Notes: a model not told the origin generated them from the sequence alone. A DNA stretch of 64,000 nucleotides from Provencibacterium sp. (GCA_022792175.1 JAAWAN010000032.1:62001-126000), one strand, 5' to 3'. Positions 50,446 to 60,170 are shown, numbered from the stretch's first letter. Numbers and translations are program-made.

Positions 50446-52845
50446 TCACTCCCCGCCTGGCTGCCCGGCCAGCCCCTTGGCGCTGTCAGCTTCATCCTTC
50501 GCTGCCGGAAATACGGCGCTGCCGGGCAGGGAGGAAGCCGCCTCAGGCGCAACACTCAGACTGGCATATCTGCCAGGGGTAATTCCTTCATATTTCTTAA
50601 ATATCCGAATAAAGGTAGCCACATTTTCAAAACCGACGGCCTGGCCAATTTCCGAAAGCGGCCTCCTCCCCTCCTGAAGCAGAAGCTTTTTGGCCTCCTC
50701 AATCCGGATGCGGCTGATGGTGCTGAGCAGTCCATCGCCTGTCTGCTGCTTGAAGAAGCGCGAGAGATAGGCGGAGGAGATCTCCATTTCCCGGGCAATC
50801 TGCTCATTGTTCAGGCCGCTGTCGCTGTAGTTCTGCCAAAGATAGCGCAAAATCCGCTCGAGAAGCACCGTATTGTGGCTCTCCTTCCCTTCATTGGCGC
50901 GGCGGCAGATTTCCTCCGCCGTTTTAGAGAGGTAGTCCCGCATCTGCTGGGCGGAGCGCAGCTTGCCTATCTGCCCGGCAATCTGCCGGGCAGATAGCTG
51001 CTCACTTTGCAGCCCCATCCCCTCAATCACGCGGATAAAGGTTGCAGCCACATTATAAAGAAAACAGCGGGCCAGTTCAAAGGATGGGGGGGCCTCCTCC
51101 AGCCCGGTCTGGAAGATTTCATCCAGTATTTCCCGCACCCGGCCAATGCTGCCGGCACGCAGGTTGGCAGCCAGCGACTGTTCCAGCTCGGCGGTATATC
51201 CATAGCCTGCCGGCTCCTCGGGCGGGGAATAACGGAAAATGCGGGCCCGCCCGCTGAAAAGTGAGCTTTCCAGTGTCCGGTAGGCCTCCTCATAAGCCTC
51301 ATGCAGACCGACCAGCGCGTGATGGATACCGCTGACCGCCAGCGTCAGGCGGATAAACAGCGTCTGTTCCACAAAGACAATGGAATCGCTCAGCTGCTGT
51401 ACAACCGCCTCTGCCTGTGCCGCAGAAAAATTGACGGCGCAGGCGATCAGCCCGTTGACCTCGCAGACATAGCCGGTATACTGCTGGGAGATCAGCTCGC
51501 GCAGCAGGAGAATGAGCGAATAGTCCATCGAATCCAGCGGGTATTCCCCATTTTTATCGGACATGTCGGAAAAGTAACCGCTGCAGTCATCCACATGGAA
51601 CAGCGCGACCAAAAAGCTGTCCTGAGAAAAAATCAGCTTGTTTTTCTCGAGCGTGCCCTCATCCAGGCTGGCGAGGTCGACCCGCCCGCGCAGCAGGCGG
51701 GAAAGGAAGTTCTGCCGCACATAGTCATCCTGAATGTCCAGCTGGCGACGGATATCGGCATTGAGGTGGATCATCTTCTTCACCGAGGCATCAATGAGCA
51801 CCAGTTCATTGACATTCCCCTCAATGGCCTGAGTTCCCTTGAGCGTGCGCAGCACCCCCTGAATAGGCCGGTAGTTGCGCCGGGAGAAGAGAAAAGCCAG
51901 CAGCACCCCCAACGAGGCCGCAAACAGAAGCCAGGCCCAGAAGATGGCGCCCATTGATGCATTGGCGGTGCTCAAATAGTGGTTATCCATCACCAGATAG
52001 TAGTGCCAGTCATTTTCCGAGGAGAGGCGGCTGGAGGCAAACACCCTTTTCCCCTCATAGCGCCCGGAGAGCATTCCGTCACCCGAGGGCTTCAGCGAGA
52101 GCGCCTCCCAATCCTCCAGCGTGCGGTTGGTGAGCACCACCTCCCCCATCTCATCCACAACAAAGAACATTCCCCGCTGCACCCATTCAATCGCATCCAG
52201 CAGGGAAAGCAGCCTCCCCTTATCCAGAAGGATGGCAATATTGGCCGGGGCCTGCACACCGGTATAGGGCAGGGTCTGCAGATAAAGCAGCGAATCGCCC
52301 AAATCCAGAACCTGCTGGAAGTGCCTCTCTCCCATCAGCCCCAGCCACTGCTCAAAAGAACAGGCTGAGGAGGCAAAATAGGTTTGATAGGTGATTTCCG
52401 GCGTATAACGGGCGGCAGGGGACAGCGCAAAGCCTCCATAGTTATAATAGATAAAATAGTCGCTGAAATAGCGGGGAGGCGACAGGCTCCTTAGCTCCTT
52501 GCGAATGGCCTCGCTGACCTGGTAGCGATGGCTGTCATCCAGCGGCTGACGGATATAGAGCAGCGAGGAGATATTCTCTTTCATTGAAAGCTCCAGACAG
52601 AAAGTACCGGTATTTTTAACTGCATTATCCAGCATCTGGGCGCTCTGGGTAAGAATGGCCTGGTTGGTTTGAAGCATCTCCCGCTGCACACCCTTGCGGG
52701 TATTCTGAAAAATACCGATAGAGCAGAGGAGCGGAACGAGCAAAACAGCGATATAGGAAAAAACAAAGGAAAAGAAAACGCTTTTTTTCACGGGCTGCCT
52801 GCCACGCAGCCCGGCAATCTTTTCCCAAAGAGGGGACAGTTTCAT
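50446..52845 (-). CDS. Membrane-bound AraC-family sensor regulator
   Basis: A 799-residue protein of the same design as the regulator at 43-45 kb. Membrane helices near 22-42 and 300-322 enclose an extracytoplasmic Cache-like sensor. A cytoplasmic linker and mid-domain lead to two C-terminal helix-turn-helix units (NNEQIAREMEISSAYLSRFFKQQTG, and PLSEIGQAVGFENVATFIRIFKK ... GITPGRYASL). ATG 52845 is preferred (AGAGGAGC eight nt away) over an ATG six codons earlier. It is divergent from the solute-binding protein gene at 53204 and upstream of the lyase, so it very probably controls both in response to an oligosaccharide. Confidence 0.88.
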   Translation of the reverse strand: MKLSPLWEKIAGLRGRQPVKKSVFFSFVFSYIAVLLVPLLCSIGIFQNTRKGVQREMLQTNQAILTQSAQMLDNAVKNTGTFCLELSMKENISSLLYIRQPLDDSHRYQVSEAIRKELRSLSPPRYFSDYFIYYNYGGFALSPAARYTPEITYQTYFASSACSFEQWLGLMGERHFQQVLDLGDSLLYLQTLPYTGVQAPANIAILLDKGRLLSLLDAIEWVQRGMFFVVDEMGEVVLTNRTLEDWEALSLKPSGDGMLSGRYEGKRVFASSRLSSENDWHYYLVMDNHYLSTANASMGAIFWAWLLFAASLGVLLAFLFSRRNYRPIQGVLRTLKGTQAIEGNVNELVLIDASVKKMIHLNADIRRQLDIQDDYVRQNFLSRLLRGRVDLASLDEGTLEKNKLIFSQDSFLVALFHVDDCSGYFSDMSDKNGEYPLDSMDYSLILLLRELISQQYTGYVCEVNGLIACAVNFSAAQAEAVVQQLSDSIVFVEQTLFIRLTLAVSGIHHALVGLHEAYEEAYRTLESSLFSGRARIFRYSPPEEPAGYGYTAELEQSLAANLRAGSIGRVREILDEIFQTGLEEAPPSFELARCFLYNVAATFIRVIEGMGLQSEQLSARQIAGQIGKLRSAQQMRDYLSKTAEEICRRANEGKESHNTVLLERILRYLWQNYSDSGLNNEQIAREMEISSAYLSRFFKQQTGDGLLSTISRIRIEEAKKLLLQEGRRPLSEIGQAVGFENVATFIRIFKKYEGITPGRYASLSVAPEAASSLPGSAVFPAAKDEADSAKGLAGQPGGE

Positions 52846-52918
52846 GGGCGGAGCTCCTCTCATCTGTTTCAGAAAAGCTGCGGATATAAAACAGGACGGA
52901 TATCAATCCCATAAACAG

Positions 52919-52928
52919 ATTATAGCAC
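52919..52928 (-). promoter_or_regulatory. Extended -10 promoter element of the AraC regulator
   Basis: On the minus strand TGTGCTATAAT includes a TG one base before TATAAT, an extended -10; no good -35 is seen. It faces the regulator start at 52845. Confidence 0.45.
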
Positions 52929-53052
52929 AGGCTGCCGCTGTTTTCTATCGGTAGACGGCCCGGGGAGAGGGGAATGTAAATATTTAAGCGCCAAAATCAA
53001 AAACTAAACATCGAATTGTCAAAATTTATGCACTATCAATCGTGAATAATCA

Positions 53053-53081
53053 TTTACTTTTTTGTGATTTTTGACTACAAT
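53053..53081 (+). promoter_or_regulatory. Promoter of the LplABC importer operon
   Basis: TTTACT (53053-53058), 17 nt, TACAAT (53076-53081). The leader to ATG 53204 is about 115 nt. A mediocre -35 fits a promoter that needs an activator such as the divergent AraC protein. Confidence 0.55.
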
Positions 53082-53203
53082 AACCTTGTCAGCTGCCGCG
53101 CAGCCGTTTTCGCCTTTCCGGAGGGCGCTTTCCGAGCGGCGCAGGCTGATTCCCAAAGGCCAAAGAAAGCGACCGACACCGGACCCTTTAAGGAGGAAAA
53201 ACA

Positions 53204-54856
53204 ATGATACGAAAACATCCGATGAAAACCGGCCTCTGCCTTACGCTTTGCGCGCTGCTCTGCGCAGGCTGCGCCAGCGCTCCGGCCGGATCCCCTTACG
53301 CAGATCCCGCATCCTCCGCCGTTGATTCCAACTCCCCGGCTTCTTCCGCCGTTTCTTCGGAAGCGCCCGCAGAAGGGAATATCTATGACAAACCGCTCAC
53401 TGAAAAACCGGTGACATTTACCTACTGGGTATCCCTGAGCGCTAATGCGGCGGCCAGCATCAGCTCTTATGCGGAGAACAGGATGTATCCGGTGGTAGAG
53501 GAAAAGACGGGTGTCCACCTCGATTTTATTCATCCGACTATGGGACAGGAGAAGGAGCAGTTTAACCTGATGATCGCCTCGCGCGATCTGCCGGATCTGA
53601 TTGAATATGGCTGGACGAGCTACAACGGCGGTCCGGAGAAAGCCATCAGCGATGGGATCATTATTAAGCTCAACGATCTCATCGACCAGTATGCGCCGGA
53701 CGCCAAGGCACTTATGCAGTCTTCTCCGGTGGTCGCCAAGCAGAGCATGACCGACAGCGGCTCCTACTATGCGTTTATGGCGGTCGGCGAGAGCAACGGC
53801 AAGACCCAGTCCGGTCCGTTTTTGCGCTCGGACTGGATGGAGGAGCTGGGCCTCGAGGATCCGACAACCCTTGATGAATGGGGCGCGGTTTTTGAAAAGT
53901 TTAAAACCGAAAAGGGAGCGGAAGCGCCTTTCACGACCGGCCCGAACACAGTTGTATCGGGCGATATTATCTGCGGTTCGTTCGGCATAGGCGGCGAGTA
54001 CTATCAGAAGGATGGGAAGGTCATGTATGGCCCCATCCAGCCGGAATACAAGGGATATCTGACCCTTCTCAGGGATTGGTATGACCGCGGGCTGCTCGAT
54101 CCGGACTTTGCCGCCAATGACAACAAGGCGGTTGCCGCCAATATGACAAGCGGGAAATCCGGATTTACGCTCAATGCCGCCGGCAATATAGGCCTTTTCC
54201 TTAATGCGGTAAAGGACAGCGATCCCAATTACGATCTGCGGCCTATTGAGTATCCCAAAATGCAGGATGGCGGCAATCCACTCTTCCACAGCTATTCCTG
54301 GGAGGTACGTACCAGTGGATCCATGGCGATTACGACCGAATGCAAGGATCCCGAGCTGGCGACCAAATGGGTCAACTACTTCTACACCGAAGAGGGCGGG
54401 CTGCTCAAGAACTTCGGAATCGAAGGAGAGAGCTATGTTATCGAAAACGGATCCCCCGTTATGACCGATCTCATCGAAAATAATCCGGACGGGCTCTCCC
54501 GTCAGCAGGCGCTCGGCGTCTGGAGCCGCGGCGACATGCCCTCCCCCGGTCCGATCATCAAGCTGCCGGATGGAAACGCCCGCGTTCGCGAAGCGTTTGA
54601 GCTTTGGAACCGCTACTCGGATAACGCGACCGATGTGCTGCTCCCGCCGGTCACCCAGACTCCCGAGGAGGCTGAGGAGCTGGCTACGATGACAACCAAC
54701 ATCAACGCCTACAAGGAAGAGATGGTTATCAAGTTCGTTATGGGCCGCGAAAGCCTTGATAACTTTGACAGCTTTGTCGATCAGATGAAGAGCTATCATA
54801 TCGACAGGGTTATCGAACTTAAGCAGGCCGCGCTCGACCGCTACAACACCCGCTGA
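53204..54856 (+). CDS. Sugar ABC transporter solute-binding lipoprotein
   Basis: A 550-residue extracellular binding protein of the LplA/YtcQ group. The signal peptide ends with LLCAGC (lipidated Cys23), followed by a Ser/Ala/Pro-rich tether (~24-50). The body shows the family's VTFTYWVSLSANA start, RDLPDLIEYGW, DDxIIKLNDLI and a C-terminal TKWVNYFYTEEGGLLKNFGIEGESY. It captures an oligosaccharide for the two permeases downstream; no ATPase gene is here, and CUT1 systems of this kind usually share a common MsmX-type ATPase. AAGGAGGAAAAACA precedes the ATG. Confidence 0.92.
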   Translation: MIRKHPMKTGLCLTLCALLCAGCASAPAGSPYADPASSAVDSNSPASSAVSSEAPAEGNIYDKPLTEKPVTFTYWVSLSANAAASISSYAENRMYPVVEEKTGVHLDFIHPTMGQEKEQFNLMIASRDLPDLIEYGWTSYNGGPEKAISDGIIIKLNDLIDQYAPDAKALMQSSPVVAKQSMTDSGSYYAFMAVGESNGKTQSGPFLRSDWMEELGLEDPTTLDEWGAVFEKFKTEKGAEAPFTTGPNTVVSGDIICGSFGIGGEYYQKDGKVMYGPIQPEYKGYLTLLRDWYDRGLLDPDFAANDNKAVAANMTSGKSGFTLNAAGNIGLFLNAVKDSDPNYDLRPIEYPKMQDGGNPLFHSYSWEVRTSGSMAITTECKDPELATKWVNYFYTEEGGLLKNFGIEGESYVIENGSPVMTDLIENNPDGLSRQQALGVWSRGDMPSPGPIIKLPDGNARVREAFELWNRYSDNATDVLLPPVTQTPEEAEELATMTTNINAYKEEMVIKFVMGRESLDNFDSFVDQMKSYHIDRVIELKQAALDRYNTR

Positions 54857-54865
54857 GATCAACCG

Positions 54866-54901
54866 CTTTTCCCAGCCGGGCCTGTCCCCGGCTGGGAAAA
54901 G
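54866..54901 (+). repeat. Intercistronic stem-loop after the binding-protein gene
   Basis: CTTTTCCCAGCCGGG and CCCGGCTGGGAAAAG form a perfect 15-bp stem with a 6-nt loop. There is no T-run. Such hairpins commonly protect binding-protein mRNA and keep it more abundant than the permease part. Confidence 0.7.
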
Positions 54902-54939
54902 GCATATATACGGAATCCCCTGAAAGGAGAAAACCGCTC

Positions 54940-55899
54940 ATGACTCTGACAAAAAGCGGCGGGCGCGCAGCAGCAAGGCCTCAGAAAACATTGGGGCAGC
55001 GCATCCTCCGGGAGCTTAACCGCAACAAATATGTCTATATCATGGCCCTTCCGGTCGTCGCCTACTATTTGATCTTCTGCTATGCGCCTATTTATGGCGC
55101 GCAGATTGCTTTCAAGCGCTTTGATATCGCCAGGGGGATTACCGGAAGCGAATGGGTAGGCTTTAAGCACTTTGTTGATTTCATCACCGGCCCCTATTTC
55201 GGGAGGCTGATGCGCAACACCCTGCTCATCAGCCTTTATCAGCTGCTTTTTTCCTTCCCCGCCCCGATTATCCTGGCGATTTTACTCAACGAGCTGCGTT
55301 CGGATGGCTTTAAGCGGACGGTGCAGACGATCATCTACCTGCCGCACTTTATTTCGATAGTGGTTATCTGCGGTATGATCCACAGCTTTGTCGCGCGCGA
55401 CGGTGTTATTACCGATTTTCTGGTCTTTTTAGGGATGGAGCGCACCAACCTGCTCAGCCAGCCGGAATATTTCCGCCCGGTTTACATTATTTCGGGAATC
55501 TGGCAGGGGATCGGCTGGGGGACGATTATCTACCTCTCCGCGCTGACCGCCATCGATCCGCAGCAGTATGAAGCGGCGATTGTAGACGGGGCGAACCGCT
55601 TTCATCAGATACGCTATGTCACCCTGCCGGGGATTGCACCCACCGTTGTAACGATGTTTATCCTCCAGCTGGGCAAGGTGATGAGCGTCGGCTTTGAAAA
55701 GATCATTCTGCTCTATAACCCCAACACCTATGAGGTGGCCGATGTCATCTCCAGCTATGTTTACCGCATGGGCCTGAGCGAGGGCACTCAGTTCTCGGCG
55801 ACCACCGCTATCGGCCTGTTTAGCTCGGCAATCAATTTCATTCTGATCCTGATTGCCAATACGCTCAGCAAGAAGCTGAGTAATTCCAGTCTTTGGTAA
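54940..55899 (+). CDS. Sugar ABC transporter permease, LplB type
   Basis: A 319-residue inner-membrane permease with six predicted helices. KYVYIMALPVVAYYLIFCYAPIYGAQIAFKRF-like start (split here for length), WVGFKHFVDFI, and the EAA loop YEAAIVDGANRFHQIRYVTLPG that contacts the ATPase are clear. It pairs with the LplC-type permease 16 nt downstream. AAAGGAGAAAACC precedes the ATG. Intact, in contrast to its homologue at 46.6 kb. Confidence 0.92.
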   Translation: MTLTKSGGRAAARPQKTLGQRILRELNRNKYVYIMALPVVAYYLIFCYAPIYGAQIAFKRFDIARGITGSEWVGFKHFVDFITGPYFGRLMRNTLLISLYQLLFSFPAPIILAILLNELRSDGFKRTVQTIIYLPHFISIVVICGMIHSFVARDGVITDFLVFLGMERTNLLSQPEYFRPVYIISGIWQGIGWGTIIYLSALTAIDPQQYEAAIVDGANRFHQIRYVTLPGIAPTVVTMFILQLGKVMSVGFEKIILLYNPNTYEVADVISSYVYRMGLSEGTQFSATTAIGLFSSAINFILILIANTLSKKLSNSSLW

Positions 55900-55914
55900 G
55901 GGAGGGAAAACGGC

Positions 55915-56799
55915 ATGGCAATCAAACGAACCCCGCAGGAAAAGACGTTCGATTCGGTTAATATCGCAATCATGGTTTTTATGATACTGATTACCTTCTA
56001 CCCATTCTGGCATGTGCTGATGGCCTCAATGAGCAACTCCAACCGGCTTTTGCAGCACAATGGGATTATGCTGCTGCCAGAGGGCTTTTCAGGCGAAGCC
56101 TACCGCTATGTTCTCCAGAACAGGCGAATCTATACCGGCTATTTCAACACGCTGTTCGTTGTTGTCGTTGGCACCGCCTTTAACCTGCTGATGACTTCGC
56201 TGGGCGCCTATGTGCTCTCGCGCAAAAACTTCGCCGCGCGTAAGACGATGACCGTTGCCATTATTTTTACGATGTATTTCAGCGGCGGTATGATCCCGCG
56301 CTATATTCTCATCAATAATACACTGGGGCTGAAAAATACCCTCTGGGCGCTGATACTGCCCGGGCTGGTTTCTACCTGGAACCTCATTGTTATGCGCACC
56401 GCATTTTTCGGCGTTCCGGAGAGCATTGAGGAATCTGCCCGGCTGGACGGCGCGAACGACTTTGTTATCCTCTTTCGCGTCATCCTTCCCACCATCATGT
56501 CGACCGTCGCTGTTATCATTCTTTTCTATGCGGTCGGGCACTGGAACGCCTGGTTCGATGCAGCGCTCTTTCTGCGCAAAAAGGAGAAGTACCCGCTTCA
56601 GCTGGTTCTGCGCGAGATCCTCATTTTGAGCAGCACCGATTCGATGACCAGCAGCGTTGACTATACGGATAAGGAAGCCATTGGGGAAAGCATCAAATAT
56701 GCAACCATCATCGTGACCACCCTGCCGGTTATCTGCATCTATCCGTTTTTACAGCGCTATTTTGTCAAGGGCGTTATGATCGGGGCAGTCAAAGGCTGA
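55915..56799 (+). CDS. Sugar ABC transporter permease, LplC/YtcP type
   Basis: A 294-residue permease, six predicted helices, with IMVFMILITFYPFWHVLMASMS, YFNTLFVVVVGTAFNLLMTSLGAYVLS and the EAA loop EESARLDGANDFVILFRVILP. It forms the transmembrane channel with the LplB-type partner. GGGAGGG stands before the ATG. It ends in the usual short KGVMIGAVKG tail. The next gene begins 153 nt later, after an imperfect hairpin near 56810-56840. Confidence 0.92.
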   Translation: MAIKRTPQEKTFDSVNIAIMVFMILITFYPFWHVLMASMSNSNRLLQHNGIMLLPEGFSGEAYRYVLQNRRIYTGYFNTLFVVVVGTAFNLLMTSLGAYVLSRKNFAARKTMTVAIIFTMYFSGGMIPRYILINNTLGLKNTLWALILPGLVSTWNLIVMRTAFFGVPESIEESARLDGANDFVILFRVILPTIMSTVAVIILFYAVGHWNAWFDAALFLRKKEKYPLQLVLREILILSSTDSMTSSVDYTDKEAIGESIKYATIIVTTLPVICIYPFLQRYFVKGVMIGAVKG

Positions 56800-56952
56800 A
56801 AAAACGAAAGGAACTGCCATAAAAAGGCGGTCGTTCTTTCATGTACCAAAGCTTATGACCCGAGTTTTGCCCAACCGCCGAACCCGCAGCTTTATCGCTT
56901 TTAAGCCAGCCGGTTCGAGAAAACGACCTATTCTTTTGAAAGGAAGGAATCT

Positions 56953-57735
56953 ATGGACAATTCGTTTGAAACCATCGTCCTCGGGGCCTCGATGGTGGGA
57001 TTGGGTTACGCCTGCGCCCACCCTCAGAGCCTTGTTTTAGAGCCTGGCGAGCTGCTGGCGCCAGAATTTACCGCCGCGTTTCGTCCTATAACGGGCCCGG
57101 TCTGTATGCAGGACAGCCCTTTGATACAAAGCCTTCTCGGCGCCGGGGTCCTCTCCGATGACGGAGCGCTCGATCCGCTCGCATTTTCAGCCGGGCTTTT
57201 CCGCTTTGCGCGGGAGCAGCGCCTGCCGGTTCTGATGCCGGCAAGGCCCGTATCTGTCCGGCCTGCGCCGCAGGGCGGCTACCTGGTTGAGTTTCTCACC
57301 AGCTCCGGCCTGCGCCGGAAACATGCGTGGTATTTACTCGATACCCGGCCGAAAGAGGTATGCCGCAAATCGCTGAATCTCCTGTGTCATGACGCAGTGC
57401 CGGATATGGCAGAACGGCTCTGCGGCGCGTTTCCTCTGGGAGCGGAGTCCCTGCCCGGCGGGGTGGAGGGAGAAAGCATACTCCGCATCTTTTTTTCGCC
57501 GGAAGACTCGTTGCGTGCTGCCCGGCAGAGCATTATCCGCGGCTGGCGTCAGGCCTTTCCCGGCGGCGGACCGCACATTACCGCGATTGCCTTTGACTTT
57601 GACTACATACCGGAGCCGGGAGGCAGCCTTCAGGGCGCGGCCTTTTCAGATCCGGCGGACGCCTTTCTCTGCGGGAGCAGGCTTTTACCCGCTTCGCTCC
57701 CCGATTTTGCCTGTGAAAAGGAGGATGCACTATGA
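56953..57735 (+). CDS. Rossmann-like protein paired with FAD oxidoreductase (unknown)
   Basis: A 260-residue protein. The start FETIVLGASMVGLGYACAHP and SLVLEPGE looks like the dinucleotide-binding strand-turn-helix of FAD/NAD enzymes, but the motif reads GASMVG rather than GxGxxG. The remaining 220 residues hold LLDTRPKEVCRKSLNLL and SILRIFFSPEDSLRAARQSI, with no known catalytic motif. Its stop overlaps the FAD oxidoreductase start by four nt (ATGA), so the two are made together and may form a complex. AAAGGAAGGAATCT precedes the ATG. It could be a reduced FAD-dependent oxidoreductase partner or an assembly factor. Confidence 0.65.
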   Translation: MDNSFETIVLGASMVGLGYACAHPQSLVLEPGELLAPEFTAAFRPITGPVCMQDSPLIQSLLGAGVLSDDGALDPLAFSAGLFRFAREQRLPVLMPARPVSVRPAPQGGYLVEFLTSSGLRRKHAWYLLDTRPKEVCRKSLNLLCHDAVPDMAERLCGAFPLGAESLPGGVEGESILRIFFSPEDSLRAARQSIIRGWRQAFPGGGPHITAIAFDFDYIPEPGGSLQGAAFSDPADAFLCGSRLLPASLPDFACEKEDAL

Positions 57736-59615
57736 CGCTGCATGAGCTTCGTGAAAATATGCACAGCCCGCATCCGGCCGGGGAGAGCGCTTTCGTGCGC
57801 AGTTATGACATCATTGTCGTTGGACTGGGAACGGCGGGAGCGTTCTGTGCCATCGCTGCCGCCGGAGAAGGGGCCCATGTTCTGGGAATTGAGCGCAACA
57901 AATGCGCGGGCGGAATGTGTACGCTGGGATCGGTCAATAACTATTACTATGGCGTACAGGGCGGACTTTACGAGGAAACCGACCGCATCTGCCGCAAAAT
58001 GACGGATGTTTTCCCGCGCTTCGGCGCGTTCCATCCCGATGCAAAAAAAGTCGTTCTGGAGAGCCAGATAAGCGAGGCAGGGGTGGATACCTGCTACGAC
58101 AGCTGTATCCTCGGTATCTATGAAGAGAATGGCGCTGTTAAAGGGGTCCGCGCGCTTTGCGGGGGAAAAACGCAGGATATCGGCTGTACCCTGCTGGTAG
58201 ACGGTACCAGCGATGGACATCTTATCCGGATGCTGGGCGTTCCTACCTCATTGGGAAGAAAAACAGATGGCAAGACGCAGCCATTTACCAGCGTTCGGGT
58301 ATTCCTCCGCGAAGACGGGAGCCTCGGCCGGACGAATTTTGACAGCGGCTATGTCAACCAGTATCAGGATGAGGAGCTTTCACAGGCGATTATTGACGCC
58401 CATTCTCACCATGCCGCCGCAGAGGTCCTGAAAAACGGGGAGCGCTTTCTCTATGCCGCGCCGATGATTGGAATTCGGGAGGGGCTGAACTTTCAGGGGG
58501 AAGAGCGGCTGACTCTTGAGGATATTCTGGAGCAGAGGGAGTTTTTGAGCGTTCTTTGCTACGCCTACTCGGATATCGATAAGCATGGCGTTGACCTGGC
58601 GCTGGATGAACCCCTTTACCAGGACTGGTTGATGCTCAGCAATCTATGTACGGTGACGGCGCGAATTCCGATTGCACTCGGCTGTACCGTTCCCAAAGGA
58701 TATGCAGGGCTGATGAGCACTGGTCGCTGCCTTTCGATGGACAGCTACGCTGCCTCCGCCGTCCGGATGAACCGGGATATGCACCGGTTGGGGCAGGCCT
58801 GCGGGATAACGGCGGCCATGGCGTTGAAAACTGGCGGCCGGGTTATGGATATAGACGGGAAGCGGCTGCGCCAAAAGCTTATCGAACAGAACTGCTTCGA
58901 TCTTCCCTCGAATCGGCGGATAGGCTTTGACAATTCACGCAATCCAAATGACTACACCCCGGTAGAATGGATGGACATCGAAAAGCCCGGAGGGACTGAG
59001 GCGATCCGCGCGGTGCTTTCTACCGACTGCCCAGGGGTTGCGCTTTGGTCCTGCCGCAGGCTGGGAAAAGAGAAAGCAGGCGATGCGCTTTGTAAAATGA
59101 TAGAAGAAGGGGATGAAATGCTGCGCGCGAACGCAGCCGTTGCTCTGGGACTGACCGGCGATCTCCGTTCGCTGCCGGTTTTGCGGGAGCTTGTTCGAAA
59201 CCGTAGCGCCTTCTTTTACAAAGATTGCCAGCGCTGCAACCAGCTGCGCAGCGCCATTGCCATCTGCCTGTGCGGGCGGCTGGATGGGGAGGAGATTGTT
59301 CCCGAACTGCTGCAGATGCTAAAGCCGGAGGAGTTCGAGCGGCCTCTTTATCATGAATGGACAGAACCCTCCCGCAAATTCGGCATCCGGAGGGATTTCA
59401 ATCAGGTTTATTACCAGCATTTCTCCAACGCCGCCATCGCGCTGACGGCTATTGCCTGCAGGGAGCCTGCGCTTTTTCTGCCTATCCGCTCCTCTCTGGA
59501 AGAGGCGCTGCAGGATCTGCAATATATCCGGCGGATCACGCCGAATGGGGCGGATACCTCCGAATATAAGGCATGTGCTAATATTTGGAAGCTTGTTCAG
59601 CTGCGGCTTGGCTAA
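57732..59615 (+). CDS. FAD-dependent oxidoreductase with helical-repeat tail
   Basis: A 627-residue protein of the FAD_oxidored (PF12831-like) family. SYDIIVVGLGTAGAFCAIAAAGEGAHVLGIERN is the FAD-binding start, CAGGMCTLGSVNNYY the conserved second motif, and LLVDGTSDGHLIRMLG the third; the middle keeps ARIPIALGCTVPKGYAGLMSTGRCLS. From ~430 on, HEAT-like helices (AGDALCKMIEEGDEMLRANAAVALGLTGDLRSLPVL-like, given in parts) form a C-terminal domain. Related enzymes oxidise sugars or reduce organic acids. It is coupled to the Rossmann-like gene and lies behind an oligosaccharide importer, so a sugar substrate is plausible. Confidence 0.8.
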   Translation: MTLHELRENMHSPHPAGESAFVRSYDIIVVGLGTAGAFCAIAAAGEGAHVLGIERNKCAGGMCTLGSVNNYYYGVQGGLYEETDRICRKMTDVFPRFGAFHPDAKKVVLESQISEAGVDTCYDSCILGIYEENGAVKGVRALCGGKTQDIGCTLLVDGTSDGHLIRMLGVPTSLGRKTDGKTQPFTSVRVFLREDGSLGRTNFDSGYVNQYQDEELSQAIIDAHSHHAAAEVLKNGERFLYAAPMIGIREGLNFQGEERLTLEDILEQREFLSVLCYAYSDIDKHGVDLALDEPLYQDWLMLSNLCTVTARIPIALGCTVPKGYAGLMSTGRCLSMDSYAASAVRMNRDMHRLGQACGITAAMALKTGGRVMDIDGKRLRQKLIEQNCFDLPSNRRIGFDNSRNPNDYTPVEWMDIEKPGGTEAIRAVLSTDCPGVALWSCRRLGKEKAGDALCKMIEEGDEMLRANAAVALGLTGDLRSLPVLRELVRNRSAFFYKDCQRCNQLRSAIAICLCGRLDGEEIVPELLQMLKPEEFERPLYHEWTEPSRKFGIRRDFNQVYYQHFSNAAIALTAIACREPALFLPIRSSLEEALQDLQYIRRITPNGADTSEYKACANIWKLVQLRLG

Positions 59616-59790
59616 AGCTAAGGATATTGCAGTCTTAAGACGCGTTGCAGTTCTTCCTTCTGCAGCGCGCCCTTTTCCATATCTGATCAGCACCCGCACG
59701 GGACAATTCACAGCGCTAAAGTCAGAAAGCCCATCAAAACATAGGTAAAAACAAAAAGAATGAATTCATCACTTGATTCGGGAATATGTC

Positions 59791-60158
59791 ATGCAGGGAA
59801 ATTTTTATGTATCGGAACCGCTGGTCGGCAAAATTACCGGGGAAGTGTCCATCATGGCGGCACCTATCTATTCCGGCGAGAGATGAAGCTCTCCGAGCAT
59901 AGGCATCATCTATTTTGTGCCGCCGGAGACCTTTTAAATGATATTGTTTCCTCCATTCATGCCAGCCAGAGCAGCCGGGCTGTCCATACGCACCCCGAAG
60001 CTCAAATGGAGCGGCAGCATACGTCAGATTAATTCTGCTGCCAGCCAGGCCTCCTCTGCCAGCGAACAGGTCTCGAGCGGCGCGCATCGGCCAGCCTGAA
60101 GCAGCTGGTGAACGGCTACACCCTATTCAGCAACTGGGCAGAACCGCAACAAACGGCT
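59791..60158 (+). pseudogene. Remnant of a methyl-accepting chemotaxis protein gene
   Basis: Fragments in different frames follow chemoreceptor order. QGNFYVSEPLVGKITGEVS (from 59791) and IIYFVPPETF then LNDIVSSIHASQ are dCache-sensor sequence. ASQASSASEQVSSGA is the start of the signalling coiled coil. ASLKQLVNGYTLF is its C-terminal end. HAMP, most of the coiled coil and the signalling tip are gone. Several stops and frame changes lie between. It cannot be functional. Confidence 0.75.
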
Positions 60159-60170
60159 CAGATAACGTCC

